Of a stretch of 64,000 nt of DNA, positions 45,189 to 56,829 are shown one piece after another. The stretch is from positions 7,043,126 through 7,107,125 of the forward strand of contig NC_043741.1 in assembly GCF_004337985.1 (NCBI RefSeq). Direction: 5' to 3'. Below the pieces are notes generated by a model. It did no database searches and was not told the origin of the DNA. It saw only the letters and a program-made list of their open reading frames with translations. The translations under genes and the position numbers were made by a program. Numbering within the stretch: position 1 is the stretch's first letter; each line of letters opens with the position of its first letter. This DNA is from Pyricularia pennisetigena. Taxonomy: Eukaryota > Ascomycota > Sordariomycetes > Magnaporthales > Pyriculariaceae.

Positions 45189-46806
45189 GAAAAAAGGGAC
45201 AAAGAACCCGGTTCCACATAAATCCATCCTTACTTGAGGGGTGCAGTCTTACTATGAATTTGGACAAGACCATCTGCTTACACCCCCGTAATCCTGACCA
45301 ACAAAACCAATCCCTGATTATCTCAATTGTGGATGTGGTTGCGACTGGTCTAAGCCACGCCAACCCATCCAACCTGCACAACATTGTATTACTACGACAA
45401 AATGCCTCGTTTACATCCATGACGGGATTCGTGCTAACGAAGGCAACCATTTTGTTTTCCCATATGCTATTTTTTTTTTCACATGTACATAAAACTTTTG
45501 GGCGATTTCTTTTCGAATTGTTTCTGGCGTTTCATGGGACACTTCAGGGTGTGGTATACCCCCTGTTTGATTTGGTGTTTATCGTTGTCTTCATTGTTTG
45601 CTATTCGATTTTGGCCATTCTGTTTCTTCTTTGGCGTCTAGAGGCAACGGGATTAAAAGAAACGGTCTCGAGGCGTAGAAAGTCACACTAATTCTCACAT
45701 TCATCTTCCTATCTGCTCCCATGCGCATCAGCCCTCCACTGTCGAATATCGGTTATCAATAATTATCTATGTTTTCATGCATAGTCAGAGGTGTCCACAG
45801 GCAATTTATTTTTGTTGCAATTCAGCGGCAAGAAGACAAGATGTTTTCTTGCCGAAGTGACGAGTCGCTTACCATGATCATTCATAAAAACCGTGCACAT
45901 AAGAGTGCATGGCTCCACGAACGGAGCATGCTTCGCGCATCATAAAAATGGCTGAAAAATTATATTCCAATGTACGGCTAGACACTCGAAACAGACAAGG
46001 TGCGCATCGAAAGTAGAGGTCGCAGAAGAAAATTGTGCGAGGGGAATGAAAAAGAAACAACAAAATAACCGACGCCAACTCCAGTGATTTTGAATCATTC
46101 CGATGAATATAAAAACACACTTGTTGCCTGGTTTCCGTTTCCCACCCGTTGGGATTGATTTCATGATAATATCGTATTGACCGATTTCATCGGATTCCCC
46201 TCGCTTCATCAGACACAAAGTACGAAAAAAAAAGAAAACAAAAATACGAAACGAGAAACAAAACTGGGGAAACCATATCAGACCAAAAAGAGAATAAAAG
46301 TAACGGGGAAAATACAAGTTGTCCTGAAAACACGTGCGTGATCACGCCCTGGTTCGAAGTTGCGGCAACAAAAATCGATCATCGCCATCCGCTCGAGAAT
46401 CGCGCCCTTGGCCGCTAACACTTAAATTCCTAGGTGGCACAGTCGGAGAAGGTAGCTCGATACTGCAGCCACGGTCCCTATCATCTTCATTATGGTTAAG
46501 TGGCCGTTGTCTGTCTCTGCCCCGATCCAACGCATCGGTACCATAGGCTTTCAGACTGCTCTGGCGTGGAGTGCTGTTGAGACTGGTGGTGCTATTAACC
46601 AGTGTAGTGCCGTCGGTTGAGTTGGTGATGCGGCGTTCGCCCAAGGGACTAAAGAACTGGCCAGATGTGAGCGGTGGAGAAACGAGGCTAGCTGGGGTGG
46701 AGGGGCCGCGGTTTGGTGACTTGGCGGCTGTCGCTGCGGCCGTCTGACGTGCAGATCTGGGTATTGCAAACCCATGCAACGGCGACAATGCTACACGACT
46801 GGCATT
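45189..46806. other. Convergent interval with a coding-like extension of CDC50
   Basis: This lies between the CFEM stop and the CDC50 stop, which face each other. The left half is AT-rich with no convincing gene; a 168-codon frame at 45185-45691 has T-rich, unbiased codons. The right part (46342-46806, minus strand) is in frame with CDC50 and is described separately. Confidence 0.45.
46342..46806 (-). other. In-frame, protein-like extension after the CDC50 stop
   Basis: Directly after the CDC50 TAG (46809-46807) the same frame runs on for 154 sense codons to a TGA at 46342. The composition is Ser/Thr/Pro/Arg-rich with moderately high GC at the third position. Segments such as SPPLTSGQFFSPLGERR and SLNSTPRQSSLKAYGTD look like a disordered tail rather than random sequence. 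It has no ATG at its start, so it is not an independent gene as it stands. It could be a readthrough or splice-variant C-terminus of CDC50, the 3' exon of an overlapping gene, or chance. Confidence 0.35.
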
Positions 46807-48513
46807 CTATGCCTCGGCCCTTCCCCCGTAATCGCGTCCTGATGCCTGTGCCGTGCTGGGCGGCGCTCCGGCGGCACCCCTCTTCGGTGCCGGAGCGTTG
46901 TTCCATGAAAGATAGGTGTGGTCGCCCAATTTTCTGTTTAATTTGTTAATAAAGAGGTTCGAGTGCGTATATGATGATGAACGAGCTTTAGAACATGGCG
47001 TAGGTAGTCATCACTAACCTCGGTTTGATCAAGTGAGTGGCAGTAAAGATGACACCAAGTATGATGCAGATGCCGCCGACGACGATGTAAGCAATGCCCA
47101 AAAACGGATTCCTGCCGCCAATAACGGTCCTCGTCGTGATCAAAAGCGATTTGGTGCCGCGGTAAGCATCGGCAGGCCAATCTAGATGACAGTTTTAGCA
47201 CCGGCATAAAGACTCGAGTAGGACTATTTCCAACACTTACGACTCTCAATCTCAACCTGATAGGTTCCCTCTCGCATTGGTGCGGAATCGTTCCGGCGGT
47301 ACAGCTTGCTAAAGTTAGGCAAACCTGCAGTCCTCATCCATACCTGAAAAGCTTGCCATGTTTTCAAATCTGGCACAGTTTCCTTGGTGTACTTGTCGCC
47401 ATACTGCTTCCTCCAGTTTGGAGGAGGGACGACATCATCAATGTTCATATCGGACGGGAACCTTCCATACAAGTCTGCATCAGAGGGCCAAGCGATGTTT
47501 GAGTTGTTGGCCATTTTGTAGACTTCCGAACCATTCTTCGCCTCAGCCGAGTTCGAGTTGAGCAGAACCGGCTCGGAAATGGTGTCATTGAACATCGAGT
47601 TCGCGATCAGTCCACAGGGGTAGTACGCCTTGTCGTTGGAATCAACCGTCAATGGTGTGCATGGCGAGGAACGGACAGCGTTGACGTCCACTTTGTCTCC
47701 CTTGAGTTGTTTGTCGTAGAAACTGCTGACGTAGCGGCGGTGATTTTGATAGAAGTTGGTGAGAGTGTAGTACATCAGGACCGGAGGGTCCATTTTCTCA
47801 GGGAGTGTAAACTGGAGAGTGCAGACAGACACATCGGTTTCGTTCTGATTCGGATCCGTGTTGGTGTTGAACTTCATCTTCTTCGTTGATCTGCTCCACT
47901 GAGGAGGGTTGACTTGATTTCCCGACGAAAATTGCGTCTTTACCAGGCTTGAAGGCATATTTTCGAACTTGTTATCACCCCCCTGAGTCGCACAGTTGGT
48001 GTAGTCCAGTGATATCATTTTCACCTATGCGACGATATGGAATGAGCGGCGATCCAGTATCATAAAATAGCGACAAGACAGGAGGGGACCGGGTTAACGT
48101 ACGGTAGTGCTGGCGTACAGAAGCCCACCTCCTATTGGGGCAAAAATGACGCCGATGGCAAAGAATAACGGCAGAACCGTTTTTGGAGTCAAAATTGGCC
48201 TGCGATACACACGTCAGATCCAACCCGGACAAGCCGCTCAGCGATCATAGAGGGGAAAACCTACTGCCATGCCTTCAACCGTTGTTGCCTGAAGGCCGTG
48301 TCTGCGTAGAGTTTGGTGTCAGTACTAGGTGTAGATGATTGATTTACGCATCGAAAATCGTCCATCATGAGTCGTCGAAAAGGCGCGCGGGTGGGATGAC
48401 GACGTACTGGCTGGCCTCTTGCTCTTCTTCTTATCTTGCTTCTTGGAATCGTCATCATGCGAAGTAATTGAGTCCGCATGCCCGTTGGTGCCTATGGAGC
48501 CGCCGCCGGCCAT
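46807..48513 (-). CDS. CDC50: Cdc50/Lem3 family phospholipid flippase subunit
   Basis: This is the beta subunit of P4-ATPase flippases, needed for their exit from the ER and for membrane asymmetry. Six exons (48513-48408, 48301-48265, 48199-48103, 48024-47241, 47181-47019, 46933-46807) give 437 aa. The N-terminus is short and Lys-rich, then [19 protein letters not shown] leads into span 1 ([20 protein letters not shown]). The luminal domain has [19 protein letters not shown] and [13 protein letters not shown], with Asn sequons. Exon 5 encodes span 2 ([20 protein letters not shown]) and exon 6 [12 protein letters not shown] with a tail ending [10 protein letters not shown]. All signature elements are intact. 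Exon 2 is only 37 nt. Confidence 0.94.
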
Positions 48514-51308
48514 GGTGAGAGATTTTGTTCGGAGATTTGTCACTTCGTATCGTGGGTTCAATTGTGGTCTTCGTCGTCGTCGTGGTTTATGGTGATGTCC
48601 GGTGGTGCCGCGGCGCGAGGTGCAAGTTGGAAACACGCCTTGCAGAATGTCAAGGCGGTTCGGTTCTCACCAAGGAAAGTGGGTGGCTGATTACGCGTTG
48701 GTCAGCAGGAATTGCAACACAGCCACTTCTCCATTTGACCAACCCGCAAGCCGCATCTCAGCCAAGTCAGCCAGGCGGCAGATTGAATTGCACGGACCAC
48801 ATCATCGGGCTGGCAACCTTTTCTTGGCCTGTAGCACAGACAGTGCCACTAAAGCCAACTTCTAACGGCGGAATCTAGGAAAGCCAGCGTTGCATCGGGG
48901 GGCCGTTTGCATATGGGATTGTAAATGGGCATTTTTGTGGTGTAATCCCAGTAAATGTACGGGTAAGATGCTTGCGAGGTGTGAACAAACGTTTGGTAAC
49001 ATCGTCACAATAAATGTACGAACCTCGTCCACTTGGAGTGGGTTTGATGTTTAATGGACCCAGTCGTGTGCCATGCACATCGAGAATAACATCGCATGAT
49101 TGGCACCTCAAGCTAATCTAGGTACCTTACGTCCCGTGTTTCCGTCGTTGGGTACAGTATATGCAAACCTTACGTGCTTGTGTGTTTAAGTGTTTAAAAT
49201 GAATCGGATCCACAGAGTACAAATGACGGCAGAATAGAGAAGTTGTACGGCCAGTCCTTCACGAAGAACAAAAAGAACAATAAAACTAAAAAGTACTATT
49301 GTGTCGCCGTGTCGTGCTCCTCAACTATGGAACTCTTGTCCCATCGGCAAGGCCGAGCAGTCCCTCAAATATGAATCCCTTTGTGCATCTATTTTCTATC
49401 GCATTCCTGTTTGACCTTGGTTCGGGCGATAGTTGAGCGTCATGTACCGCGGGCCCACATTCTGATACTCGGAGTCAACAAAAAAGGAAAGAGATAAACA
49501 CCATCTTCATTCTGCATGTTCAATATGTCACTTTGGGGGGGATACCCGTTGATCGTAGGCCTGACCTATCCTATCTTGGGTGCCTCTATGTGTGTTCAAC
49601 CCATGGCACCCTGCTCCAACAATTGAGAACGCCATGCGACCTGAGCTGCTAGTTTCCGCCCCCCAGTTCACGGCCTTGGGGTGGGCAGCTGCACAGAAGA
49701 TCCAGGCGCGCTCGGCAAAAGCCCCTATGTGACCTGTGCGTCTTTCTAGAAGGCTTCGAAGTCGGGTTGACTGGGGCCCGTGCTGGGGTTTCGGAGCCAA
49801 TCTGAGGTGCACTGCTGGGATGTGACTGGCTCCATCCAGATTGACTTCCCTCCCGCCTTCCCAAGGGAGGAGGTATGAGGGAGGGGGAGGGCGCCGCGTC
49901 CAGGGGCAAAGGGAGGGGTGACGAGCTTGCTGCAAGTACGACACAACATTCGTTCGACTTTTCCTCCTTCCTGCCATCAATCTCCACTCTGACATTCCCT
50001 TCCTTCCCTCATCGGGAGCCTCTTGACCTCACGTCCCCAATCTGCTTTTTGCAACGACTGCCTACCGTTCAGTTTCCTGAGGTTAAGTACCTTGCCTTAT
50101 TTCCGTTGCCAACAAGGTTGGTAGGTACCTTACATACCCACTTCACCTGCCTAGGCGGTCTACCAGCCCTTAGCTGCAGAGCTCCCAGCTTGGTCAAGGT
50201 ACCGTAACCTTCTGTTTGGTACCTACATCCTACCGTCGCTCAATTACTACAGTACAACTCACTCTTTTGACATCATTCAACGCCCACCCCTTCAAAAACA
50301 AACTCTGAGCGAAGTTTATTTGGTAGTCAACAATTGCTCCCGCCTTTGCCCACCTGTCTACTTACCTTGGGTAGCCGCCATCGTCATTTCTCGCCACATC
50401 GCACCACATTAAATCCACCGGCCGAAATCTAAGCTCCAACTGCCTGCTTGGCTACCGCATCCTAGCTGCATCCCCGCCGAGCGCAGCGCAAAGCACAGCA
50501 ATTGTCAACCACGTTCCAGAGCGACACCTTGACATTCCACGTCCACCTGGTCTACCGGTACGACGACGGCCAGCTGTATTCGACTTCCACATCTAATGCG
50601 CGCCAAATTGTAACATCTACACCATCATCTACACCTACGAAATAAACCTGCATTTCATCAGAGCAGTCTCTCCTCATTCAGGTACGTCTTGCATCCGCGT
50701 TAACGGGTACGTGCCGTACGGCCCCACCTTGACTTTTGGGTTTCTATTCGGCCGGTATTTGCTTTATCTGCTTGTTTCTTTGCGCACTTATCCTTTAGGT
50801 TTTGTCAAACACGTGGGCTTTTTCCATATCCCCAACACTAACTGGCCTGAATGGCCATAGACACCTCAAACCTCAAGTTTACACTATCGTTTATTTAGTT
50901 AAATATCCCCTGGACATTGGCATCTATCCCTTATACCTTCTTTCTTCCCAGGAACCTTGGCCGGTCTGGAGCTTCCCGATCCTAGCTATGGTTTAAGCTA
51001 TCATAGCACTGGACGAAGATTTGGCTGACCAAAAAGCACTTGCGGTCTCCAGGTACCACATCGGATGAGCCTAACCGGATAGCATACTGGTATGGGAAAC
51101 TATCTCCACATCACGAAACCGTTAATCAGCGGCTCATAACCCCAGGGTTTCCCATGATCAGTACCTTATAGATTCTCTCAAATTGATCAAGGCCTTAGCT
51201 AACCGATTGCTTGTCATGGCAGGCACCGCATCCCATACCTACTTAGTCCTTCGTCGAAACGCCCGCAATCATAGACAAGCCAAGCCAAGTGATCGTTCAT
51301 CAATCATC
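48514..51308. promoter_or_regulatory. 2.8-kb divergent region, CDC50 / PKA regulatory subunit
   Basis: The left ~400 nt is the CDC50 promoter. The right ~1.2 kb looks like a long regulated leader for the PKA subunit, CT-rich with several upstream ATGs. It contains a consensus 5'-UTR intron donor (CAG|GTACGT at 50682) and possible acceptors ending at 50798 or 50951. Three GGTACC palindromes lie within 100 bp (50124, 50198, 50218). Frames in the middle have no domain support. Confidence 0.45.
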
Positions 51309-52552
51309 ATGTCCGCTAGCGGCTTCACCAGTCCATTTGGGGCCAATTCGAACCCCTTTGGCTCGCCGGAAGAAAGGAGAGGTGTGGCCGGATCTATCCA
51401 ACCGGTACTGGAAGAGGAGGAGGTCGATGGAATTGGCAGTGACCCCATTTCATTCAAAAGCCCTGGATTCCGGGCACCATTCGGTGGAGGCGACGCAAAC
51501 TCGGAAGGACCACCATCCTCCAGGCAACAGAACCCAGATGGGTATCCAGCCCAGTACAACTTTGCAAGGAGAACTTCAGTCTCGGCCGAGTCACTGAAGC
51601 CGATTGCCGATTCATATGACAATTGGACCCCGCCCTTCCATCCAAAGAGTGCCGAGCAGCTGGACAGGCTGAAGAAGGCCATACAAGGCAACTTCCTTTT
51701 TAGCCACTTGGACGATGAGCAAAGTGCTCAAATTCTCGGCGCTCTGGTGGAAAAGCCCATCCCTGCCAAGGACATCAAGGTTCGTTTTGCAGCCCTTGGC
51801 AATTACAGATGAATGCACAGAAATGACAAAGCTGACTATGGATTTGACAGGTAATTGTCCAAGGTGATGCTGGTGACTATTTCTATGTTGTTGAGAAGGG
51901 CAAGTTCAACGTCTACGTCAACTCCAGCGGCGTGATGCAAGCAGGAACCCAAGGCCTGGGCGACCACGTCGGTACCATCGAGGCAGGAGGCTCTTTTGGC
52001 GAGCTGGCGCTCATGTACAATGCACCGCGAGCGGCTACAGTCATGTCAGCCGAGCCCAATTGTGTTCTTTGGGCCCTGGACCGCGTAACTTTCCGCCGCA
52101 TCCTCATGGAGTCGACATTTTCGCGTCGCCGGATGTACGAGAACTTCCTTGAAGAGGTTCCCATCTTGTCTACGTTGACAGCATACGAGCGATCGAAGAT
52201 TGCCGATGCACTTGAGACACAAAAATACCCTCCTGGCACAGTTGTAATCAAGGAGGGTGATCCGGGCGAAGACTTCTACCTCCTTGAGTCCGGCGAGGCT
52301 GAAGCTTTCAAAGCGGGGATTGACCAACCTGTGAAGCTCTATAAGAAGGGTGACTTCTTTGGAGAACTTGCTCTGCTAAACGATGCACCGCGCGCTGCCA
52401 GTGTGGTGAGCAAGACGGAGGTCAAGGTAGCAGCACTGGGGAAGTCGGCCTTCCAAAGACTCCTTGGGCCAGTGGAGCCAATTATGAGGCGCACAAGATA
52501 TGATGCCATCAAAACCGGTGTCGAGGAAATGGATCCACTACAGGCTGCCTAA
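51309..52552 (+). CDS. cAMP-dependent protein kinase regulatory subunit
   Basis: This subunit inhibits the PKA catalytic subunit until cAMP binds; in plant-pathogenic fungi it is a key regulator of morphogenesis. Two exons (51309-51779, 51851-52552) give 390 aa. An N-terminal FTSPFGANSNPFGSPEERRG segment is typical of Sordariomycete R subunits, which lack a clear dimerisation/docking domain here. The inhibitor site is RRTSVSAES with Ser90 at the phospho-acceptor, so it is an autophosphorylated, type-II-like site. Two cAMP-binding domains follow, with phosphate-binding cassettes FGELALMYNAPRAA and FGELALLNDAPRAA, both complete with Glu and Arg. It ends EEMDPLQAA. The start fits family conservation, but an in-frame ATG at 51216 would add 31 residues (see findings). 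Magnaporthe relatives call this SUM1. Confidence 0.95.
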
Positions 52553-53214
52553 CCACGACAGCAGGGACTGAAGACTGCTGGGCAACAGTATGAAAATAGG
52601 TTGTCAAATTGGCAATGGAATGGATACCTTATAGGGTGGATTCTGATAGTGGGATTCCTAACTTTAACCTGTGTCGAGGAAAGGCTGTTGTTTTTGCGTT
52701 GTGTTCTATAAAGACGAGGTAAAGACCGTTACTGTTTGCCGGGCTAGGTGGCGTTGGACGGATGCTCGCAATTTGTTTGATATTCGTTATTCCCCCATTT
52801 TCTATGTCAAAAATCCTTAGGTTTTATTCTCTCTCTGGCACCGTCGAGAATTTCCCCTGCGAAGTTCACCGAGGCGCTTGCTATTCATAGAAAATATGTC
52901 TTCTGAGAGATGGATTATCAAAACTACAATTCCTAACAACTGCACACCACTGTCCGTGGTTCTTCTATGTGTTAGAGAAGACTGATGCAGTTAATGCTTG
53001 AGCAAACTTCCGGTATCGGACCATAGTCAAAACCACAATCTGAATGTCTGTGACAACATGCGCTTTTCCTTAATTATATACTTTAGAAGAGGACTGTTCC
53101 AGGCTAGTAGCAATCGGCGGCTTTGAGCGGCCAAGTCGGTTACATGAGCATTCATAAACGAGAAAATATCCAGCGTGGCCGTTTCATTTGTTTGACCTTC
53201 GCTGCCGGACCTCT
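52553..53214. other. Convergent 3' flanks, PKA subunit and SPF27
   Basis: This is about 660 nt between facing stops, with no supported gene. Confidence 0.5.
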
Positions 53215-53988
53215 TTACGCCCCAGCGGCAGCTTGCGCGGCCAATGCCTCATTTCTCCTCGCCTCGACCTCTGACCTCAGCCTATGGGTAGCGACCTCGA
53301 TCTCCAAGACCTGGCCGACACCTCTCTTCCAGCTGTCTTCAAGACCCCTCAGCTCACCGGCGACGTCATCCTGGGCCCTCCGACGTTGGATGGCTAGGAC
53401 GTCGACCTGACGCTTGGCGGCGGCTAACTCCGCCTCGAGGGCGCGCAGCTCCCCTTCCAATTGCCAGTTGGCAACAAGCCAGGCGTTGCGGCCCTCTGGC
53501 GCGTCGAGGAGCGCCAGGTGGTGACGGCGCAGACGGATGTGGGTGGCTGACGTATAGGCCTTTGACAGCGTCAAGGCCAGGGACTCTGATGTCTGCGCCG
53601 GCTGCCCGTCTTCTTCTTCTTCGTCGTCGTCGAGCTCGTACCGCTTCGTGTCGATGGCGGAGAGCTTGGTTGGCCTGCTCGGGTCTGCAGATGAGGATAT
53701 GCGGTCTAGCTCGGCGGCGATGGCGGGTGTGAAGTTTGACGTGTACGCTGGCGGGAGGTCTGGGTGTGAAGCGGTCGTCGTTGCTGATGATGCTTCGAGT
53801 TCGGCTGCGACAAGGGCTTCTGCTGCGGCGCGCTGGGTTGGCGTAGGGTCTGGGTCGACGTCTGCAGTTTCAAAGAGGTTTTAGTAGAGTTTTTGGATGG
53901 ATGGGATGGCGTATAATGCGGCGGAATAGCCGGTAGAAGCCGGCTTACATGGTAAAGATTCATGAACCGTTCGCCTGATCGATGACAT
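53215..53988 (-). CDS. Pre-mRNA-splicing factor SPF27 (BCAS2 family)
   Basis: This is a component of the Prp19/NineTeen complex, which activates the spliceosome. Two exons (53988-53949, 53861-53215) give 228 aa. Exon 1 is only 40 nt (MSSIRRTVHESLP), joined to YVDPDPTPTQRAAAEALV; the ESLPY-x-DP-x-PT start is diagnostic of BCAS2. The middle has an acidic stretch (DDDEEEEDG). The conserved core GRNAWLVANWQLEGELRAL is followed by a long coiled coil with AAKRQVDVLAIQRRRAQDD and then SWKRGVGQVLEIEVAT. The Met at 53574 is internal to the reading frame. The start and length (about 225 aa) fit the family. Confidence 0.92.
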
Positions 53989-55249
53989 TCTGGCGGCTTT
54001 GAGATGCAGCACCACGGTCGTCCCCCTTGGTTTGTTGCGTTTGGACGTTTTCGGATATTGAGAAAGTCAATTCGTTACCTAGAATATTCGCGCCAGGATT
54101 TTTCCGGGTTCTTCTGCTGTCAGCACTCAGGCTGGTGCTACGTCTAATAGTCTGGTTGTCTGTTCTGTTCGGGGCTTATTTTTGCTTCTTCCTTGTCTTC
54201 GATGGTTATCAAAATGCGAAAAAAATAGCAAGCTTTCGTAGCCTTGCAAGGAATCGAGCCCGTCGCGTCACCCGAATTCGAGCCACACACCAATTCACGC
54301 GGGGAACTTTTTAGCTGATGGGTCGTGAAGCCTTGATCCTTGTCAAGTGGTGGGGGCGGTGAATAACAGTTCAACCCTAACCCCGACTGTTCAAGCTAGG
54401 CGCTTTCTAGCCGAGGCTCGAGGCACAACGGGCTCACGCGTATCGTCTGAATTTTGGGAGCCATCGCAAAACTTCGATCCCCAACGGAGCAACAGTGCTT
54501 GGTCCTAACATATTAACCTAGGTATAGTTAGTTATTTTGAACTTGCTATTTTTACATAACCGACTGCCGGCCTAGGTTTATTGAGCACACAGATGTTGGA
54601 TGATGGATGTCAGGACAGGTTGACATATCCGGAGTGCTGCGTGGCTGCAGGTCGAATTTTAGTGCGAAAGTCGAGGAGTGTTTGTTCGTTAATGAGACAT
54701 AGGAACAACCAAGGAAATTTGGCGCGCCGTATACCGCATGTAAGTAGACTTTTTAAATGGCACCGTATGAGCAAATACCACCCCAAACCATCCCAGATCT
54801 TTCAGGTTTGTTATAGATCGAAATAGCGACGGCTATGCAATGCGTTACGATCAGAGCCGGTACTTGGTCACAATACGCAGTACGGCTCCAAGGACTTATG
54901 GAGAATAAGCAGGCCAACCCCTGGCGAGTGCCCGTGCTATAGTGCGGAGCAACGTGTGGGGAAGAAGGGGATCCTTGCAGCATGACCTTCAGTGCGCCGA
55001 GGTTCAATCACATGTGTCGCGCGCCGAAAGCGTCACTAGAGCAAAGGTCCGGGGCATTTCTTCAAGGAGCTACAATTCCGACTGACGCTCTGCCTCAAAG
55101 CTATATTATATCCTTCCCCAGCACCCCATCCCCTTGTTCCTCTTGATCATAATCCAATCCATTATCCATCTCACCAAACAATCTCATAACGACAAACCAC
55201 AGACACATCTCCAGTCAATCACACACCCCTCCACATCTTCCTCATCAAC
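53989..55249. promoter_or_regulatory. Divergent region SPF27 / SCP2
   Basis: This is 1.26 kb between two divergent starts. The right end has a TATA-type element and a long CA/CT-rich leader for SCP2. Elsewhere only short frames are seen. A B-box-like sequence near 54250-54262 (minus strand) is not a tRNA (see rejected). Confidence 0.45.
55101..55112 (+). promoter_or_regulatory. TATA-like element upstream of the SCP2 gene
   Basis: A TATATTATATC-type sequence lies about 140 nt before the SCP2 ATG. It is followed by a C/T/A-rich leader (CCCCAGCACCCCATCC and ATCTCACCAAAC-type repeats) typical of highly expressed filamentous-fungal genes. Strength is inferred, not shown. Confidence 0.5.
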
Positions 55250-55778
55250 ATGTCTGTTGCCAGCGGTAAGCTTGTACTCAGTTATATGAATATTTTCAGC
55301 ATTACTCAAATGCAAACTACTAAGAACACTCATTCTCAATCGCAGACAAGTTCCCCGCTTCGGCCGTCTTTGACGCGCTCAACTCCATCCTGGCCGACCC
55401 GGAAACCAAGAAGGATGCCATGAAGACCGGCAAGGGCGTTTACGCCTTCACCCTGAAGAACGCTGCAGGCGAGACTGAGAGCTGGCACATTGACCTCGTG
55501 GAGAAGGGTGAGGTTGGCAAGGGTCTCGGCAACAAGCCCAATGGTTCGTTATGAATGCGCGCTTTTCTTCTCACGTTCGAATCCCGAACACATAAGCTGA
55601 CAGGGATAAAACAGTTACTCTGGCCATGAACGACGAGGACCTGGCTGCTATGGCTATGGGCCAGGCCAACGCTCAGAAGCTCTTCATGAGCGGGAAGCTC
55701 AAGATCAAGGGTGACATCATGAGGGCAACCAAGCTGGATGGCATCATGAAGAAGGCCCAGACCAAGGCGAACTTGTAA
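55250..55778 (+). CDS. SCP2-type lipid-transfer protein
   Basis: This is a single-domain sterol-carrier-protein-2 fold that binds fatty acyl-CoA, sterols or other lipids, usually in peroxisomes. Three exons (55250-55265, 55346-55543, 55615-55778) give 125 aa. The first exon is only 16 nt (MSVAS), followed by DKFPASAVFDALNSILADPE. The lipid-cavity strand VYAFTLKNAAGETESWHIDL and the C-terminal GKLKIKGDIMRATKLDGIM are the family signatures. The last three residues are Ala-Asn-Leu, a variant resembling PTS1 but not the canonical SKL/AKL; fungal Pox18-type proteins carry similar tripeptides. Codon bias is strong, consistent with high expression and with the TATA-like promoter. Confidence 0.94.
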
Positions 55779-56829
55779 ATGCGTGCTGCGTGGCATGTTG
55801 CTATTTTTATTGTATATTGACGAAAATGCAAAATATGAGTATTTCCTTTTTGTACGATCTGCCTAAAATGAACGTTTGCTTTCGGAAATTGTTCGTAAAC
55901 AGATTGAAACTATCGTGTCAGAGTGAATCTTGCGTTTCATGCCCAAGGGATCCTGTGGTCAAGTCTTTGGCTGTGATTGCGCACACACCATTCAGCCTCT
56001 GCTGTGTGGCTGGCTGTGCACGAGAGCGCCGGGAGTTAATTTGCATGACATGGATTCGAATGCGACTGACGATATGGAAGGTAGGCAGGCGTATTATCCA
56101 CTAGACAAACGTGCTAGGTCAGGTACCTACATCAAGGACTCAACTAGACTAGTTACCACTAACCACTAACCAGTCAGTGACTGCCTGAGGCCTTTCGAGT
56201 CGGATTTGCCTGGCAACGGCTGACTAAGGCGCGTTGCTTGCTCCAGACCAAAACCAACCAAACAGGTTAAACGGACGGGTAAATTGATTGGTCTTTTGCG
56301 ACCACACGCGAACTTTCATGAGTGGTAAGCCAGATGGTCTGTGCACCCCTCAACCCCCTGTGCCTCTTTGATCTTCCACGAGAAGCGCCCACGTCGCTCT
56401 CGCGCATCCGTGAATTTTTTTTTTGGGCCGTTCAAGACCAGTCCTCGACCAAGGCTAAGTTGCCATCAAAACACGGCCACCTCGATTCGCGCGATCCTCA
56501 ATGTGCGGTTAGAGAAAATAATCCTCTTTGTTATTGTTTCCTGCTACATCCTGCATTGAATTTAGGCTGCAGGCTCTGCACGCATTGTGCTTTTTATTTC
56601 CCCTCGCTTGGGGAAAGCTCTCGGTTTCCCCCTTCTATCCCCAAGTATTCACAAGTACACGCGACAGTGAGCCTGCCATCACTTTGTCATCACTTTGACA
56701 CAACAATACGACTGTCCAATGTCGTCACGGCAACCCCGACCGTAACGCATCAAGCCCCGACTTTTCTTGTTTTCTTTATTTGTTTGCTCAAACATCGCGA
56801 CATAGACACACAAGCAAACCATCTGCACA
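55779..56829. promoter_or_regulatory. SCP2 3' flank and nucleoporin leader
   Basis: This is 1.05 kb between two plus-strand genes. The right ~450 nt is pyrimidine-rich and reads as a leader; it contains a spurious 193-codon frame (56322-56903) that runs into the nucleoporin start in another frame. Confidence 0.45.

Noticed and set aside
45185..45691. A 168-codon frame overlapping the CFEM stop
   Set aside because: It starts at a GTG, is in a different frame from the CFEM gene, and its codons are T-rich without bias. It is probably 3' UTR.
54195..54330. Possible minus-strand tRNA gene (B-box-like GGCTCGATTCC at ~54250)
   Set aside because: The T-arm does not pair, and no matching 5' acceptor strand or A-box lies at the right spacing.
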